Source: Actinoplanes oblitus (GTDB lineage: Bacteria; Actinomycetota; Actinomycetes; Mycobacteriales; Micromonosporaceae). Taken from it: a stretch of 64,000 nt of DNA. Positions 12,981 through 21,760 of the stretch are shown piece by piece. Position 1 is the stretch's first letter. Every line of letters begins with the position of its first letter. The notes under the pieces are model-generated. The model was given only the letters and a program-made list of their open reading frames with translations, made no database searches and was not told the origin of the DNA. Location of the stretch: NCBI RefSeq assembly GCF_030252345.1, contig NZ_CP126980.1, positions 186,001-250,000 of the forward strand, given 5' to 3'. Made by a program: the position numbers and the translations under genes.

Positions 12981-14489
12981 ATGCGGCACGCACACCCCGA
13001 CGACGCCATGGCCGCGAGCCGGCGTCGTCGCCGGATGATCACGGGTCTTGGCGCGGCCGGTGCCGCCGGTGCGGTCACCGCGCTCGTGGCGGTCCTCGTA
13101 CCCAACGCGTCGGCCGGCAGCACGCTGTTCAGCGACGACTTCGAGAACGGCGCCAGCGGCTGGACCAAGTCCGGCGGCACCTGGTCGGTGGTGACCGACG
13201 GGTCGAAGGCGTACCGGCAGGCCAAGACGGACAGCGAGCTCGCCCGGGTGTTCGCCGGCGAGGCCTCGTGGTCCGACTACTCGGTGCAGGCCAAGGTCAA
13301 GGGCGTCAGCCTGGGCAGCGGCCTGGCCGGGGTGGCCGCCCGGGCCAGCGGTTCCTCGACCATGTACCGGCTGGCCCTGCTGGGCGCCGGGAAGGCGGAA
13401 CTGCAGGCGGTCAAGGGCAGCGCGGTGTCGGTACTCGGGTCGGCCCCGGTGAGCGGGGTGACCTCGTGGCACACGCTGCGGATCGACGCCGCGGGCAGCG
13501 AGATCACCGGGTACGTGGACGGGACCGTGATCGGCGCCGGGGCCGGGACCCTGCCCGGCACCGGGCGGATCGGGCTGGTCACCAGCCACGCGTCGGCGTT
13601 GTTCGACGACGTCGCGGTGAGCCCGCTGGCCGGTTCCCCGGCGACGGCGACCGCGTCACCGGCGGCTACCAAGACCGCTACGGCGTCACCGGCGGCTACG
13701 AAGACCGCGACCGTCTCGCCCACCGCTACCAAGACGGCCACCGCTTCGCCGACGGCTTCCAAGACGGCCACCGCTTCGCCGGTTCCGACCAAGACCGCTA
13801 CCGCCGCCACCTCGTGGCCGGCCGCGACCGGATCCAAGCCGGTGACCTCGACCATCAAGGTCACCAGCAGCCTGGACGGCGGCAACGTCCGCTACTTCGG
13901 CAGCGGCGCCCTGGGCAGCGGCTCGCAGGACGAGGACCAGGGCCCGCTGTTCGAGCTGGCCGACGGCGCCACCCTGTCCAACGTCATCCTGGGTGACCCG
14001 GCCGCCGACGGCGTGCACTGCCTCGGCTCCTGCACGCTGACCAACGTCTGGTGGGAGAACGTCGGCGAGGACGCCGCCACCTTCAAGGGCGGGACCTCGG
14101 CCGTCTACACGGTGAACGGCGGCGGGGCCAAGGGTGCCGACGACAAGGTCTTCCAGCACAACGGCGGCGGCACGCTGACCATCAAGAACTTCCAGGTCAG
14201 CGACTACGGCAAGCTGTACCGCTCGTGCGGCAACTGCAAGACGCAGTACAAGCGCTCGGTAGTGCTGCAGAACGTCACCGCCACCGGCAAGGCCAAGGCG
14301 CTGGTCGGCATCAACACCAACTTCGGTGACACCGCGACGCTCTCCGGCATCACCGTCGTCGGTTCCGCCGACCTCAAGGTCTGCGTGAAGTTCAAGGGCA
14401 ACAACACCGGCGCGGAACCGACCGAGATCGGCACCGGCGCGGACGGCGTCAACTGCAAGTTCTCGGATTCCGACATCACCTTCAAGTGA
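12981..14489 (+). CDS. Secreted pectate lyase (PL3 type) with N-terminal carbohydrate-binding-like domain
   Basis: 502 residues from the ATG at 12981, with AGGAGC ribosome binding sites just upstream. A signal peptide ends near SASAG (about residue 45); its n-region carries RRRRR. Residues 47-215 form a beta-sandwich like LamG/DUF1080 modules (FSDDFENGASGWTKSGGTWSV), probably sugar-binding. A Thr/Ala/Ser/Pro/Lys linker of five ten-residue repeats follows. Residues 290-502 match family PL3 pectate lyase, with ADGVHCLGSCTLTNVWWENVGEDAATFKG and paired cysteines (GSC, SCGNC). The enzyme would cleave polygalacturonate by beta-elimination outside the cell. A CRP-like site lies upstream. Confidence 0.88.
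   Translation: MRHAHPDDAMAASRRRRRMITGLGAAGAAGAVTALVAVLVPNASAGSTLFSDDFENGASGWTKSGGTWSVVTDGSKAYRQAKTDSELARVFAGEASWSDYSVQAKVKGVSLGSGLAGVAARASGSSTMYRLALLGAGKAELQAVKGSAVSVLGSAPVSGVTSWHTLRIDAAGSEITGYVDGTVIGAGAGTLPGTGRIGLVTSHASALFDDVAVSPLAGSPATATASPAATKTATASPAATKTATVSPTATKTATASPTASKTATASPVPTKTATAATSWPAATGSKPVTSTIKVTSSLDGGNVRYFGSGALGSGSQDEDQGPLFELADGATLSNVILGDPAADGVHCLGSCTLTNVWWENVGEDAATFKGGTSAVYTVNGGGAKGADDKVFQHNGGGTLTIKNFQVSDYGKLYRSCGNCKTQYKRSVVLQNVTATGKAKALVGINTNFGDTATLSGITVVGSADLKVCVKFKGNNTGAEPTEIGTGADGVNCKFSDSDITFK
13647..13796 (+). repeat. Five tandem 30-bp repeats encoding the interdomain linker
   Basis: Five consecutive 30-bp units encode variants of ATASPAATKT and join the two folded domains of the pectate lyase. 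The phase is exact, so length variants would keep the reading frame. Such Thr/Pro linkers are common in actinobacterial secreted hydrolases and may be O-glycosylated. Confidence 0.85.
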
Positions 14490-14543
14490 TGTCCGTGGCC
14501 GCCGGGTGCCAGCCCGGCGGCCACCCCGGCCTGAAGGGTCCCG

Positions 14544-15047
14544 ATGCGCGACGCCGCCTATCACGCCTACTTCGAGCGGCACTACGACTCGTTGTCGCGG
14601 CTCGCGTACCTCATGATCGGGGACGCCTCGGCCGCCGACGACCTGGCCGCCGACGCGATGACCGAGGCGTGGCGGCACTGGGACCGGGTGCGGGCCGCTG
14701 ACGACCCGGCGGCGTACGGCCACGGCATCCTGATGAACCTGGCCCGCAACTGGATCCGCAGGCGAAGCCGGGAACGTCTGTTCTCCCTGGAAGTCCTGAA
14801 ACGGGCGCCGGAATCCGACGTGCCCGTGGTGCTGGACGTGCGTCGCGCCCTGGCCAAGCTGCCGCACCGGCGGCGGGCCTGCGTGGTGCTGCGGTACGCG
14901 TTCGACATGTCCGAACGTGAGGTGGCCACCACCCTGGGGATCTCCGAGGGCGCGGTGAAGAGCGCCACCTCGCGCGGCGCGAAGCAGCTGGCCGAGATGC
15001 TCGGCGGCAGTCTGGCTCGAATCAACGGTTGGGAGGCGGCGCGGTGA
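14544..15047 (+). CDS. SigE-family ECF-type RNA polymerase sigma factor
   Basis: 167 residues, the expected size for an ECF sigma factor with regions 2 and 4 only. Region 2 spans about residues 8-75 (YFERHYDSLSRLAYLMIGD, then AMTEAWRHWDRV). Region 4 spans about 105-160, with the helix-turn-helix DMSEREVATTLGISEGAVKSATSRG. The group is abundant in Actinoplanes and relatives and is usually encoded next to a small membrane protein. Here the stop codon overlaps the GTG of the next gene by 4 bp, so the two are translationally coupled. Target promoters and stimulus are unknown. Confidence 0.92.
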   Translation: MRDAAYHAYFERHYDSLSRLAYLMIGDASAADDLAADAMTEAWRHWDRVRAADDPAAYGHGILMNLARNWIRRRSRERLFSLEVLKRAPESDVPVVLDVRRALAKLPHRRRACVVLRYAFDMSEREVATTLGISEGAVKSATSRGAKQLAEMLGGSLARINGWEAAR

Positions 15048-15805
15048 CGCTCACCGAGGACGAGCTGCGCGCGGTGCTGCGCGCCGAGGCGGCGGCACAC
15101 ACGCCCGACCGGGCCGCGATCCTCAGCCGGGTGACCGGGACGGCGATGCGGAACCAGGCCGCGCGGAGGCGCGGGCCGCGGATCCGGATCGCCGGAGCCG
15201 CGGCCGCGGTGGCCGCCGTGGTCGGGGGCGGTGGCTTCGCCCAGTGGGCGCTGGCCGGGATGGGTGCGGAACGCCCCACCCCGCCGCCGGTCCCGGTGGT
15301 CACCGCCTCGGTGGCCCCGGCGGTCACCGAGACCGCCAGGCCGGCGCCCTCGCCGAGCCGCTCGCCGTCGTCGCCGCCGGCGACCCACCGGCCCACCCGG
15401 AGCCGGACGCCGGGCGCGTCGCCGGCCACCGCGCTCTGGTCGGACGGGTCCGTCGACGTGGGCGGCAAGACGCAGGCCAGCAGCGTGGTGACGATCAAGA
15501 CCACCGAGCGGCTGACCGCGCTGTCGGTGACGATCCGGCTGGCCCGGACGACCGGGCTGGTCTCCCGCGGTGGCAGCCAGCAGGTGCCCGGCGCGAGCGT
15601 GACCAGCGACGTCACCGAGGAGGCGGATGCGCTGGTCTACCGGTTCACGCTGTCCTCCGGGGACACGCTGGCGCCGGGGACGTACACGTTCTTCGCGCGG
15701 TACACGTACGCCCCGGGTGGTCGCGATGCCGGAGCGGACACCTACGCCGCGACCGCTACCAGCGGGAACGGTGCGGCGCTGAAGGCCGGCGGCGCGTTCG
15801 GCTGA
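15044..15805 (+). CDS. Membrane-anchored extracytoplasmic protein coupled to the sigma factor
   Basis: 253 residues from the GTG at 15044, whose GTGA overlaps the sigma-factor stop. The cytoplasmic N-terminus (about 45 residues, TLTEDELRAVLRAEAAAHTPDRAAIL) is followed by one membrane segment (IAGAAAAVAAVVGGGGFAQW). Next come a Pro/Ser/Thr/Arg-rich linker (about 85-140) and a beta-rich outer domain (DGSVDVGGKTQASSVV to the end). It sits where an anti-sigma factor is expected, but I see no zinc-binding HxxxCxxC motif. Anti-sigma function is inferred from coupling and topology only. The outer domain is not one I recognise. Confidence 0.8.
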   Translation: MTLTEDELRAVLRAEAAAHTPDRAAILSRVTGTAMRNQAARRRGPRIRIAGAAAAVAAVVGGGGFAQWALAGMGAERPTPPPVPVVTASVAPAVTETARPAPSPSRSPSSPPATHRPTRSRTPGASPATALWSDGSVDVGGKTQASSVVTIKTTERLTALSVTIRLARTTGLVSRGGSQQVPGASVTSDVTEEADALVYRFTLSSGDTLAPGTYTFFARYTYAPGGRDAGADTYAATATSGNGAALKAGGAFG

Positions 15806-15869
15806 GGCGTTGTCCACAGGCGACGCGATGGCCGGGCGGGCTCTCAGACGGATGTGACAGCATCGCGGT

Positions 15870-16373
15870 ATGCCCGACCTGACGTTGCGGGAGATGACCG
15901 CGCAGGAGTTCGACGAGTGGCGCGGCGCCGAGGTGCGTGGTTACGCGGATGCCCAGGTCACCGCCGGGGTCTGGGGTCCCGGCGAGGCGCTGCGGCGTTC
16001 CGCCGAGCTGCACGACAGCCTGCTGCCGGCCGGCCTGGCCACCCCGGGGATGGTCTTCCTGCGCGGGGTGCGCCCGGACGGCGCGGTGATCGGCACGCTG
16101 TGGATCGCCCTCGAGCATCCGCGCGGCGTCGCGGACTGCGCCTTCCTGTTCGACATCGAGGTCGTCGAGGAGCATCGCTCGGCCGGCTACGGACGGGCCC
16201 TGCTCACCGCCGCCGAGAGCTTCGTGCGCGAGCGCGGGATCGGCGCGCTGGAGCTCAACGTCCACGGCGACAACGCCCGCGCCATGAAGCTCTACGCGTC
16301 GTCCGGTTACCGGGTGATCACCCAGCAGATGCGCAAGGACCTGGGGTCAGGAAGTGCTGATCATGAGGGCTGA
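15870..16373 (+). CDS. GNAT family N-acetyltransferase
   Basis: 167 residues. The acetyl-CoA-binding motif A is VVEEHRSAGYGRALLTAAE (about residues 95-113), and the C-terminal motif B is NVHGDNARAMKLYASSGYRV, both standard for GNAT enzymes. The N-terminus (REMTAQEFDEWRG) is the substrate side and gives no clear clue. The last 27 bp overlap the 3' end of the convergent STAS gene. The substrate is unknown. Confidence 0.87.
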   Translation: MPDLTLREMTAQEFDEWRGAEVRGYADAQVTAGVWGPGEALRRSAELHDSLLPAGLATPGMVFLRGVRPDGAVIGTLWIALEHPRGVADCAFLFDIEVVEEHRSAGYGRALLTAAESFVRERGIGALELNVHGDNARAMKLYASSGYRVITQQMRKDLGSGSADHEG

Positions 16374-16673
16374 CCGCAGCCCGGTGATGTCCAGCACCCG
16401 CATCAGGAAATCGCCCACGTTGGCCAGCGCCAGCACCGTCTGGTTGTGCTGGGCCTTGCGGCTGAGTACCACCAGCGTGCCCAGGCCCTGGGAGTCGCAG
16501 AAGGTGACTCCGGACATGTCCAGCACGATGCGCCCGGGCGGCTCGGCGGCGAGCAGATCGTTGACGAGGGTGGACAGCTCGGTGACCGTGAGCACGTCGA
16601 TCTCCCCGGCGAGCTGCATGATCACCTCGTCGGGGGCGCGCTGAACCGTGATGGACAGCTCGGGTCGCTCCAC
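16347..16673 (-). CDS. STAS-domain anti-sigma factor antagonist
   Basis: 108 residues from the GTG at 16673, a single STAS domain of the SpoIIAA/RsbV type. The conserved core is IVLDMSGVTFCDSQGLGTLVVL, where the Ser in CDSQG is the usual phosphorylation site. These proteins bind RsbW-like kinases when dephosphorylated and so free a sigma factor. SpoIIE-type phosphatases that could act on it lie at 5750-7795 and at the left edge of the window, but partnership cannot be read from the sequence. The 3' end overlaps the convergent GNAT gene by 27 bp. Confidence 0.9.
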   Translation of the reverse strand: MERPELSITVQRAPDEVIMQLAGEIDVLTVTELSTLVNDLLAAEPPGRIVLDMSGVTFCDSQGLGTLVVLSRKAQHNQTVLALANVGDFLMRVLDITGLRSALMISTS

Positions 16674-16797
16674 GCCGGTCAGCCTATCCTCTTACACGCG
16701 AATCGGCCCGTCCGGCGCGGTCAGATCGGGTTGTTCCGGACATCATCCGGTGACGTGAACAACCCTCTCAACATAGGCGCTCGTGCCCGCTGACAGA

Positions 16798-18144
16798 ATG
16801 GGAACCGCTGTGACCACGACATATCCCACCGTGGATCTTCCGTACCCGGAGGACGCCCCGGTCTCCCAAGCCCTGTTCGACCGCGCCCAGACCATCGTTC
16901 CCGGCGGGGTCAATTCACCTGTGCGTGCGTTCCGCGCGGTCGGCGGCACGCCCCGCTTCATGGCCCAGGGCAGCGGTCCGTGGCTGACCGACGTCGACGG
17001 CCGGCGTTATGTCGACCTGGTCTGCTCCTGGGGCCCGCTGATCCACGGCCACGCCCATCCGGAGATCATCGCGGCGGTGCAGCGGGCCGCCGCGCTCGGC
17101 ACCAGCTTCGGCACGCCCACCGCGGGCGAGGTCGACCTGGCCGAGGAGATCGTCCGGCGGACCGCCGTCGACGAGGTCCGCCTGGTGAACTCGGGCACCG
17201 AGGCCACCATGACGGCGATCCGGCTGGCCCGCGGCTACACCGGCCGTTCCAAGATCGTGAAGTTCGCCGGCTGCTACCACGGGCACGTGGACGCGCTGCT
17301 GGCCGCGGCCGGCTCCGGCGTGGCCACGCTGGGGCTGCCCGACTCGCCGGGCGTCACCGGTGCGGCGGCCGCCGAGACCATCGTGCTGCCGTACAACGAC
17401 GTCGACGCGGTGGCCGCTGCGTTCGCCCAGGACGGCGGCGAGATCGCGGCGATCATCACCGAGGCCGCGCCGGGCAACATGGGTGTGGTCGCCCCGCGGG
17501 ACGGCTTCAACCAGAGACTGGCCGAGATCGCCCACGCGAACGGCGCGCTGCTGATCGTGGACGAAGTGATGACCGGCTTCCGGGTGTCCGCCGGCGGCTG
17601 GGCCGGGCTGCACCCGGTCGACGCCGACCTCTACACCTTCGGCAAGGTGATGGGCGGCGGCCTGCCCGCCGCGGCGTTCGGCGGCCGCCGGGAGATCATG
17701 TCCCGGCTCGCCCCGGCCGGCCCGGTCTACCAGGCCGGCACGCTCTCCGGGAACCCGCTGGCCTGCGCGGCCGGCCTGACCTCGCTGCGGCTGGCCGACG
17801 CCGACGTCTACAAGCGCCTCGACGAGCTGGCGACCACGATCGGCTCGCTCTCCTCGGCCGCCCTGGCCGAGGCGGGAGTGCCGCACCGGTTGTCGTACGC
17901 GGGAAACATGTTCTCGATCTTCTTCACCGAGAACGAGGTCACCGACTACGACTCGGCGCGGACCCAGGACGCCGCGGCGTTCAAGGCGTTCTTCCACACC
18001 ATGCTGGCGCGCGGGGTCTACCTGCCGCCGAGCGCCTTCGAGTCGTGGTTCGTCTCGACAGCGATCGACGACGCCGCGCTGGAGCAGATCGCTTCCGCGC
18101 TGCCACACGCGGCGCGGGCCGCAGCCGCAGGGAGTAACGCGTGA
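16798..18144 (+). CDS. hemL: Glutamate-1-semialdehyde 2,1-aminomutase
   Basis: About 448 residues; a PLP enzyme that converts glutamate-1-semialdehyde to 5-aminolevulinate, the first committed heme and cobalamin precursor. Family blocks are [30 protein letters not shown] and [10 protein letters not shown]. The PLP lysine is in [18 protein letters not shown] (Lys283 from this start), followed by [12 protein letters not shown]. The start is uncertain among GTG 16783, ATG 16798 and GTG 16810; none has a strong ribosome binding site. The stop overlaps the next GTG by 4 bp, so hemL leads a six-gene operon with the cytochrome c maturation genes. Confidence 0.95.
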   Translation: MGTAVTTTYPTVDLPYPEDAPVSQALFDRAQTIVPGGVNSPVRAFRAVGGTPRFMAQGSGPWLTDVDGRRYVDLVCSWGPLIHGHAHPEIIAAVQRAAALGTSFGTPTAGEVDLAEEIVRRTAVDEVRLVNSGTEATMTAIRLARGYTGRSKIVKFAGCYHGHVDALLAAAGSGVATLGLPDSPGVTGAAAAETIVLPYNDVDAVAAAFAQDGGEIAAIITEAAPGNMGVVAPRDGFNQRLAEIAHANGALLIVDEVMTGFRVSAGGWAGLHPVDADLYTFGKVMGGGLPAAAFGGRREIMSRLAPAGPVYQAGTLSGNPLACAAGLTSLRLADADVYKRLDELATTIGSLSSAALAEAGVPHRLSYAGNMFSIFFTENEVTDYDSARTQDAAAFKAFFHTMLARGVYLPPSAFESWFVSTAIDDAALEQIASALPHAARAAAAGSNA

Positions 18145-18797
18145 CCGAGCTGACCACGACGACCGTCCACGTGTTCCGGCACGGTGAGGTCTTCAACCCC
18201 ACCAAGATCCTGTACGGCCGGCTGCCCGACTTCCACCTCTCCGAGCTGGGCCACCAGATGGCGAAAGCGGCAGCCCAGGCGCTCGCCGGCCGGGACGTCA
18301 CGCACGTGGTGGCCAGCCCGCTGGAGCGCGCGCAGGAGACCGCCGCGCCGATCTCCGCCGAGTTCGAGCTGGAGACCGCTACCGACGTCCGGCTGATCGA
18401 GAGCGCGAACTACTTCGAGGGCAAGCGGGTCTCGGTCGGCGACGGCGCGTTCAGCAACCCCCGGCACTGGTGGGTGCTGCGCGACCCGATCACCCCGTCC
18501 TGGGGCGAGCCCTACCTGGTGATCGCACAGCGGATGTTCGAGGCGCTGCAGGCGGCCCGGGTGGCGGCCGAGGGCCACGAGGCGGTCTGCGTCTCGCACC
18601 AGCTGCCGATCTGGACGCTGCGGCGCTACGTGGAGGGCAAGCGCCTCTGGCACGATCCGCGTAAGCGGCAGTGCGGGCTGGCCAGCCTCACCTCGTTCCG
18701 CTTCGAGGGGTCCAAGGTGGTCGGCATCGACTACACCGAGCCGGCCGCACACCTGGTCGCGCTCTCCGCCACCGCCAAGACCGCCAAGGGAGCCTGA
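18141..18797 (+). CDS. Histidine phosphatase superfamily protein (phosphoglycerate mutase-like)
   Basis: 218 residues from the GTG at 18141, coupled to hemL by a 4-bp overlap. The catalytic RHGE is near residues 14-17. The second arginine block is [10 protein letters not shown], and the distal histidine lies in [10 protein letters not shown], as in branch 1 of the histidine phosphatase family. The substrate is unknown. Its place between hemL and the ResA homologue recurs in streptomycetes as I recall, which hints at a role connected with tetrapyrrole or cytochrome assembly, but that is guilt by association. Confidence 0.88.
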   Translation: MTELTTTTVHVFRHGEVFNPTKILYGRLPDFHLSELGHQMAKAAAQALAGRDVTHVVASPLERAQETAAPISAEFELETATDVRLIESANYFEGKRVSVGDGAFSNPRHWWVLRDPITPSWGEPYLVIAQRMFEALQAARVAAEGHEAVCVSHQLPIWTLRRYVEGKRLWHDPRKRQCGLASLTSFRFEGSKVVGIDYTEPAAHLVALSATAKTAKGA

Positions 18798-18798
18798 C

Positions 18799-19356
18799 GT
18801 GCGCCGTCTCCTCGCCGTCACCGCCGCCCTGGCCGCCACCGCCGGCGTCCTGGCCGGCTGCGGCGGCGAGGAGAACTGGGCGAAGAAGTGCACCACCACC
18901 AACGGCGTGGTGGAGTGCGCGGTGGCGGACCGCCCGCAGGTCGACGCGGTCACCGGCGAGCTGCTCGACGGCGGGACCTACGACGTGGCAAACGATCGCG
19001 GCAAGGTCGTGGTCGTCAACTTCTGGGGCTCCTGGTGCTCGCCCTGCCGGGCCGAGGCGCCCGACCTGGAAAAGGTCTACCAGGCCACCAAGGCGAGCAA
19101 CGTGACCTTCCTCGGGATCAACTCGCGCGACGACCGGGACTCGGCGAAAGCGTTCGAGCGCGGCCGGGTCACCTACCCGAGCATCTACGACTTCGAGGGC
19201 GACGTCGCGCTCAAGTTCGACGTCACCCAGACCACCACGCCGGCCACCCTGATCCTGGACCGGCAGGGCCGGATCGCTGTCGCGCTGCGCCGCTCGACCA
19301 CCGCCGGTGAGCTGCAGCCCCTGGTGGAACGGGTGGCGGCGGAGGCGACCGGCTGA
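18799..19356 (+). CDS. TlpA/ResA-type lipoprotein thiol-disulfide reductase
   Basis: 185 residues from the GTG at 18799, one base after the previous stop. A lipoprotein signal ends in LAGC with the lipidated Cys21. The thioredoxin-fold domain has the active site WGSWCSPC and the cis-Pro region TTTPATLIL. ResA-type proteins reduce the CXXC of apocytochrome c outside the membrane so that heme can be attached. The stop TGA shares its last base with the ATG of ccdA, which supplies the electrons. Confidence 0.92.
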   Translation: MRRLLAVTAALAATAGVLAGCGGEENWAKKCTTTNGVVECAVADRPQVDAVTGELLDGGTYDVANDRGKVVVVNFWGSWCSPCRAEAPDLEKVYQATKASNVTFLGINSRDDRDSAKAFERGRVTYPSIYDFEGDVALKFDVTQTTTPATLILDRQGRIAVALRRSTTAGELQPLVERVAAEATG

Positions 19357-20153
19357 TGGAAAGCAACGTCTTCTCCACCACGGCGTCCGGCGGCCCGCTG
19401 CTGCTGGCCATCGGCGCCGCCATGATCGCCGGCCTGGTCAGCATCCTGTCGCCGTGCGTGCTGCCGCTGGTCCCGGGCTACCTCTCGTACGTCACCGGCC
19501 TGGCCGGCGCGGACCTGGAAGCGGCGATCGGCACCTCGGCCGGCACCGTCACCAAGACCCGCACGGTGGCCCTGAAAAGCCGGGTGCTGGCCGGCAGTCT
19601 GCTGTTCGTGCTCGGCTTCTCGGTGGTCTTCTCGCTGATGGTCACCCTGGTGGCCAACGTCGCCACCACGCTGCTGACCAACCGCGACACGCTCAACCTG
19701 GTCGTCGGCCTCCTGATCATCGTGCTCGGCGTGGTCTACCTCGGCTGGATCCCGGGCCTGCAGCGAGAGGCCCGGATCAGCAAACTCCCGTCGGCCGGGC
19801 TGCTCGGCGCCCCGGTGTTCGGCGCCGCCTTCGCGGTCTCCTGGCTGCCCTGCACCGGCCCGACGCTGGGGGCGGTGACCAGCCTGGCCGCCACCACCGG
19901 CGGGACCGACCGGGCGGTGATCCTGGCGCTCGCGTTCAGCCTGGGGCTGGGCATCCCGTTCGTGCTCTTCGGGCTCTTCTTCCGCAAGCTCCTCGGGGTC
20001 TTCAAGGCGATCCGGCGGAACAGCCGGTGGGTCACCCGGGTCGGCGGCGTGCTGCTCATCGTCGTCGGGGTCACCCTGGTCAGTGGCCAGTGGCTGCACT
20101 TCCTGACCTGGCTGCAGACCACGCTCAACTTCGGTGAGGTGACGCTGCTGTGA
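19356..20153 (+). CDS. ccdA: Cytochrome c biogenesis protein CcdA
   Basis: 265 residues with about six membrane segments. The two redox cysteines are in the conserved motifs SILSPCVLPLVPGYLSYV (N-terminal) and SWLPCTGPTLGAV (middle), as in CcdA/DsbD-beta proteins that pass electrons from cytosolic thioredoxin to ResA. The start overlaps the previous stop by one base, and the stop overlaps the resB GTG by 4 bp, so all products should be made in step. Confidence 0.94.
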   Translation: MESNVFSTTASGGPLLLAIGAAMIAGLVSILSPCVLPLVPGYLSYVTGLAGADLEAAIGTSAGTVTKTRTVALKSRVLAGSLLFVLGFSVVFSLMVTLVANVATTLLTNRDTLNLVVGLLIIVLGVVYLGWIPGLQREARISKLPSAGLLGAPVFGAAFAVSWLPCTGPTLGAVTSLAATTGGTDRAVILALAFSLGLGIPFVLFGLFFRKLLGVFKAIRRNSRWVTRVGGVLLIVVGVTLVSGQWLHFLTWLQTTLNFGEVTLL

Positions 20154-21760
20154 CAGTCGTCGAGGACCGCCCGGCCACCGCCGACGCCCCGCCGCCGCGC
20201 CGGATCAACCCGCTCTGGGCGCTGCTGCGCAACTCGTGGCGGCAGCTGACCAGCATGCGTACCGCGCTGATCCTGCTCTTCCTGCTCGCCGTCGCGGCGA
20301 TTCCGGGCTCGTACTTCCCGCAGACCTCGGTGAACCGGGAGCGGGTGACGCAGTACTACACCGCGCATCCGCAGCTGGCGCCCTGGGTGGACCGGCTGGG
20401 TGGCTTCGACGTCTTCGCGTCACCCTGGTTCGCGGCGATCTACCTGCTGCTGTTCACCTCGCTGATCGGCTGCGTGCTGCCCCGGCTGCGGGACCACGTG
20501 CGGGCGCTGCGGACCGTACCCCCGGAGGCCCCGAAACGGCTGGACCGCCTGCCGCAGCATGCCCCCGCGGCCGAGCGGCCGGCGGAGCCGGCCGCCGCGG
20601 CCGGCGACCTGGCCCGGACGCTGCGCCGCAAGCTGTGGCGGACCCGGATGCGGGAACTGCCGGACGGCGGGTTCACCGTCGCCGCGGAGAAGGGCTACCT
20701 CAAGGAGACCGGCAACCTGCTCTTCCACATCGCCATGCTGGCGGTGCTGATCGGCGTCGGTTTCGGTCACTGGTACGGCTGGCACGGCAACCGGCTGCTG
20801 GTCGCCGGCGAGGACCAGGGCTTCTGCAACTCGATCATCCAGTACGACGACTCGACGCTCGGTCCCAAGGTGACCGCCGCCGACCTGCCGAAATTCTGCA
20901 TGCGGATGACCGGCTTCGAGGCCACCTACCAGACCACCGGACAGCCCAAGTCGTTCCTGGCCACGGTGCAGGTCAAAGAGGGTGATGGGCAGTACCGGAC
21001 GGAGAGCTTCACGGTCAACGACCCGCTCCGGCTGCACCACGCCAACGTGCACCTGATCGGCCAGGGCTACGCCCCGATCCTGCGCTACACCGACCGGTAC
21101 GGCGTCAGCCAGACCAAGATCATCCCGTTCCTGCCCACCGACGCGATGCAGACCAGCACGGGCGTCGCCCAGTTCCCGGACGTCAACGTCGACCCGAAAA
21201 CGAACCGGCGCGACGACAAGCTCCAGGTCGGCTTCGAGGGCGTCTACCTGCCGACCGGCGGCACCGACGGCAGCGCCGTCTCGAAGTTCCCGGCCGAGCG
21301 CAACCCGGTCCTCTACCTCGCCGCCTACCGCGGCAACCTGGGTCTGGACGTGGGCAAGGCCGGCTCGGTCTACGCCCTGAACCGCGGCCAGATCACCAAC
21401 CACGAGCTGACCAAGGTCAGCGGCGAGCGGCCGCACGCGCTGCGTCCCGGCGAGACGTGGACCCTCGACGACGGCACCAAACTGGAGTTCCTGGGCACCC
21501 GGCAGTTCGCCACGCTCTCCATCCGGTACGACCCGACGCAGTCGTTGCTGCTGGTCGGCGCGGTGCTCGGCCTGCTCGGCCTGATGCTCTCGCTGTTCGG
21601 GCACCGGCGTCGCGTGTGGTTCCGGGTGCTTCCAGCCAACGGTCAGGAAGCCGGCGGTAGCGTAATCGAAGCCGGTGGTCTGCCCCGTACCGATTATCCG
21701 GGCTTCGCGGCCGAGTTCGCCGCGCTGACCCAGCCCGCCGCCGAGGAGGGAACGCCCTGA
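20150..21760 (+). CDS. resB: Cytochrome c biogenesis protein ResB
   Basis: 536 residues from the GTG at 20150. Three N-terminal membrane segments (TALILLFLLAVAAIPGSYFPQ, IYLLLFTSLIGCVLPR, LLFHIAMLAVLIGVGFGH) are followed by a large extracytoplasmic domain. A final membrane segment (SLLLVGAVLGLLGLMLSLFGH) lies near the C-terminus. This is the ResB/Ccs1 plan. ResB and CcsB together form the system II synthase that moves heme across the membrane and ligates it to cytochrome c. The stop overlaps the next ATG by one base. Confidence 0.94.
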   Translation: MTVVEDRPATADAPPPRRINPLWALLRNSWRQLTSMRTALILLFLLAVAAIPGSYFPQTSVNRERVTQYYTAHPQLAPWVDRLGGFDVFASPWFAAIYLLLFTSLIGCVLPRLRDHVRALRTVPPEAPKRLDRLPQHAPAAERPAEPAAAAGDLARTLRRKLWRTRMRELPDGGFTVAAEKGYLKETGNLLFHIAMLAVLIGVGFGHWYGWHGNRLLVAGEDQGFCNSIIQYDDSTLGPKVTAADLPKFCMRMTGFEATYQTTGQPKSFLATVQVKEGDGQYRTESFTVNDPLRLHHANVHLIGQGYAPILRYTDRYGVSQTKIIPFLPTDAMQTSTGVAQFPDVNVDPKTNRRDDKLQVGFEGVYLPTGGTDGSAVSKFPAERNPVLYLAAYRGNLGLDVGKAGSVYALNRGQITNHELTKVSGERPHALRPGETWTLDDGTKLEFLGTRQFATLSIRYDPTQSLLLVGAVLGLLGLMLSLFGHRRRVWFRVLPANGQEAGGSVIEAGGLPRTDYPGFAAEFAALTQPAAEEGTP

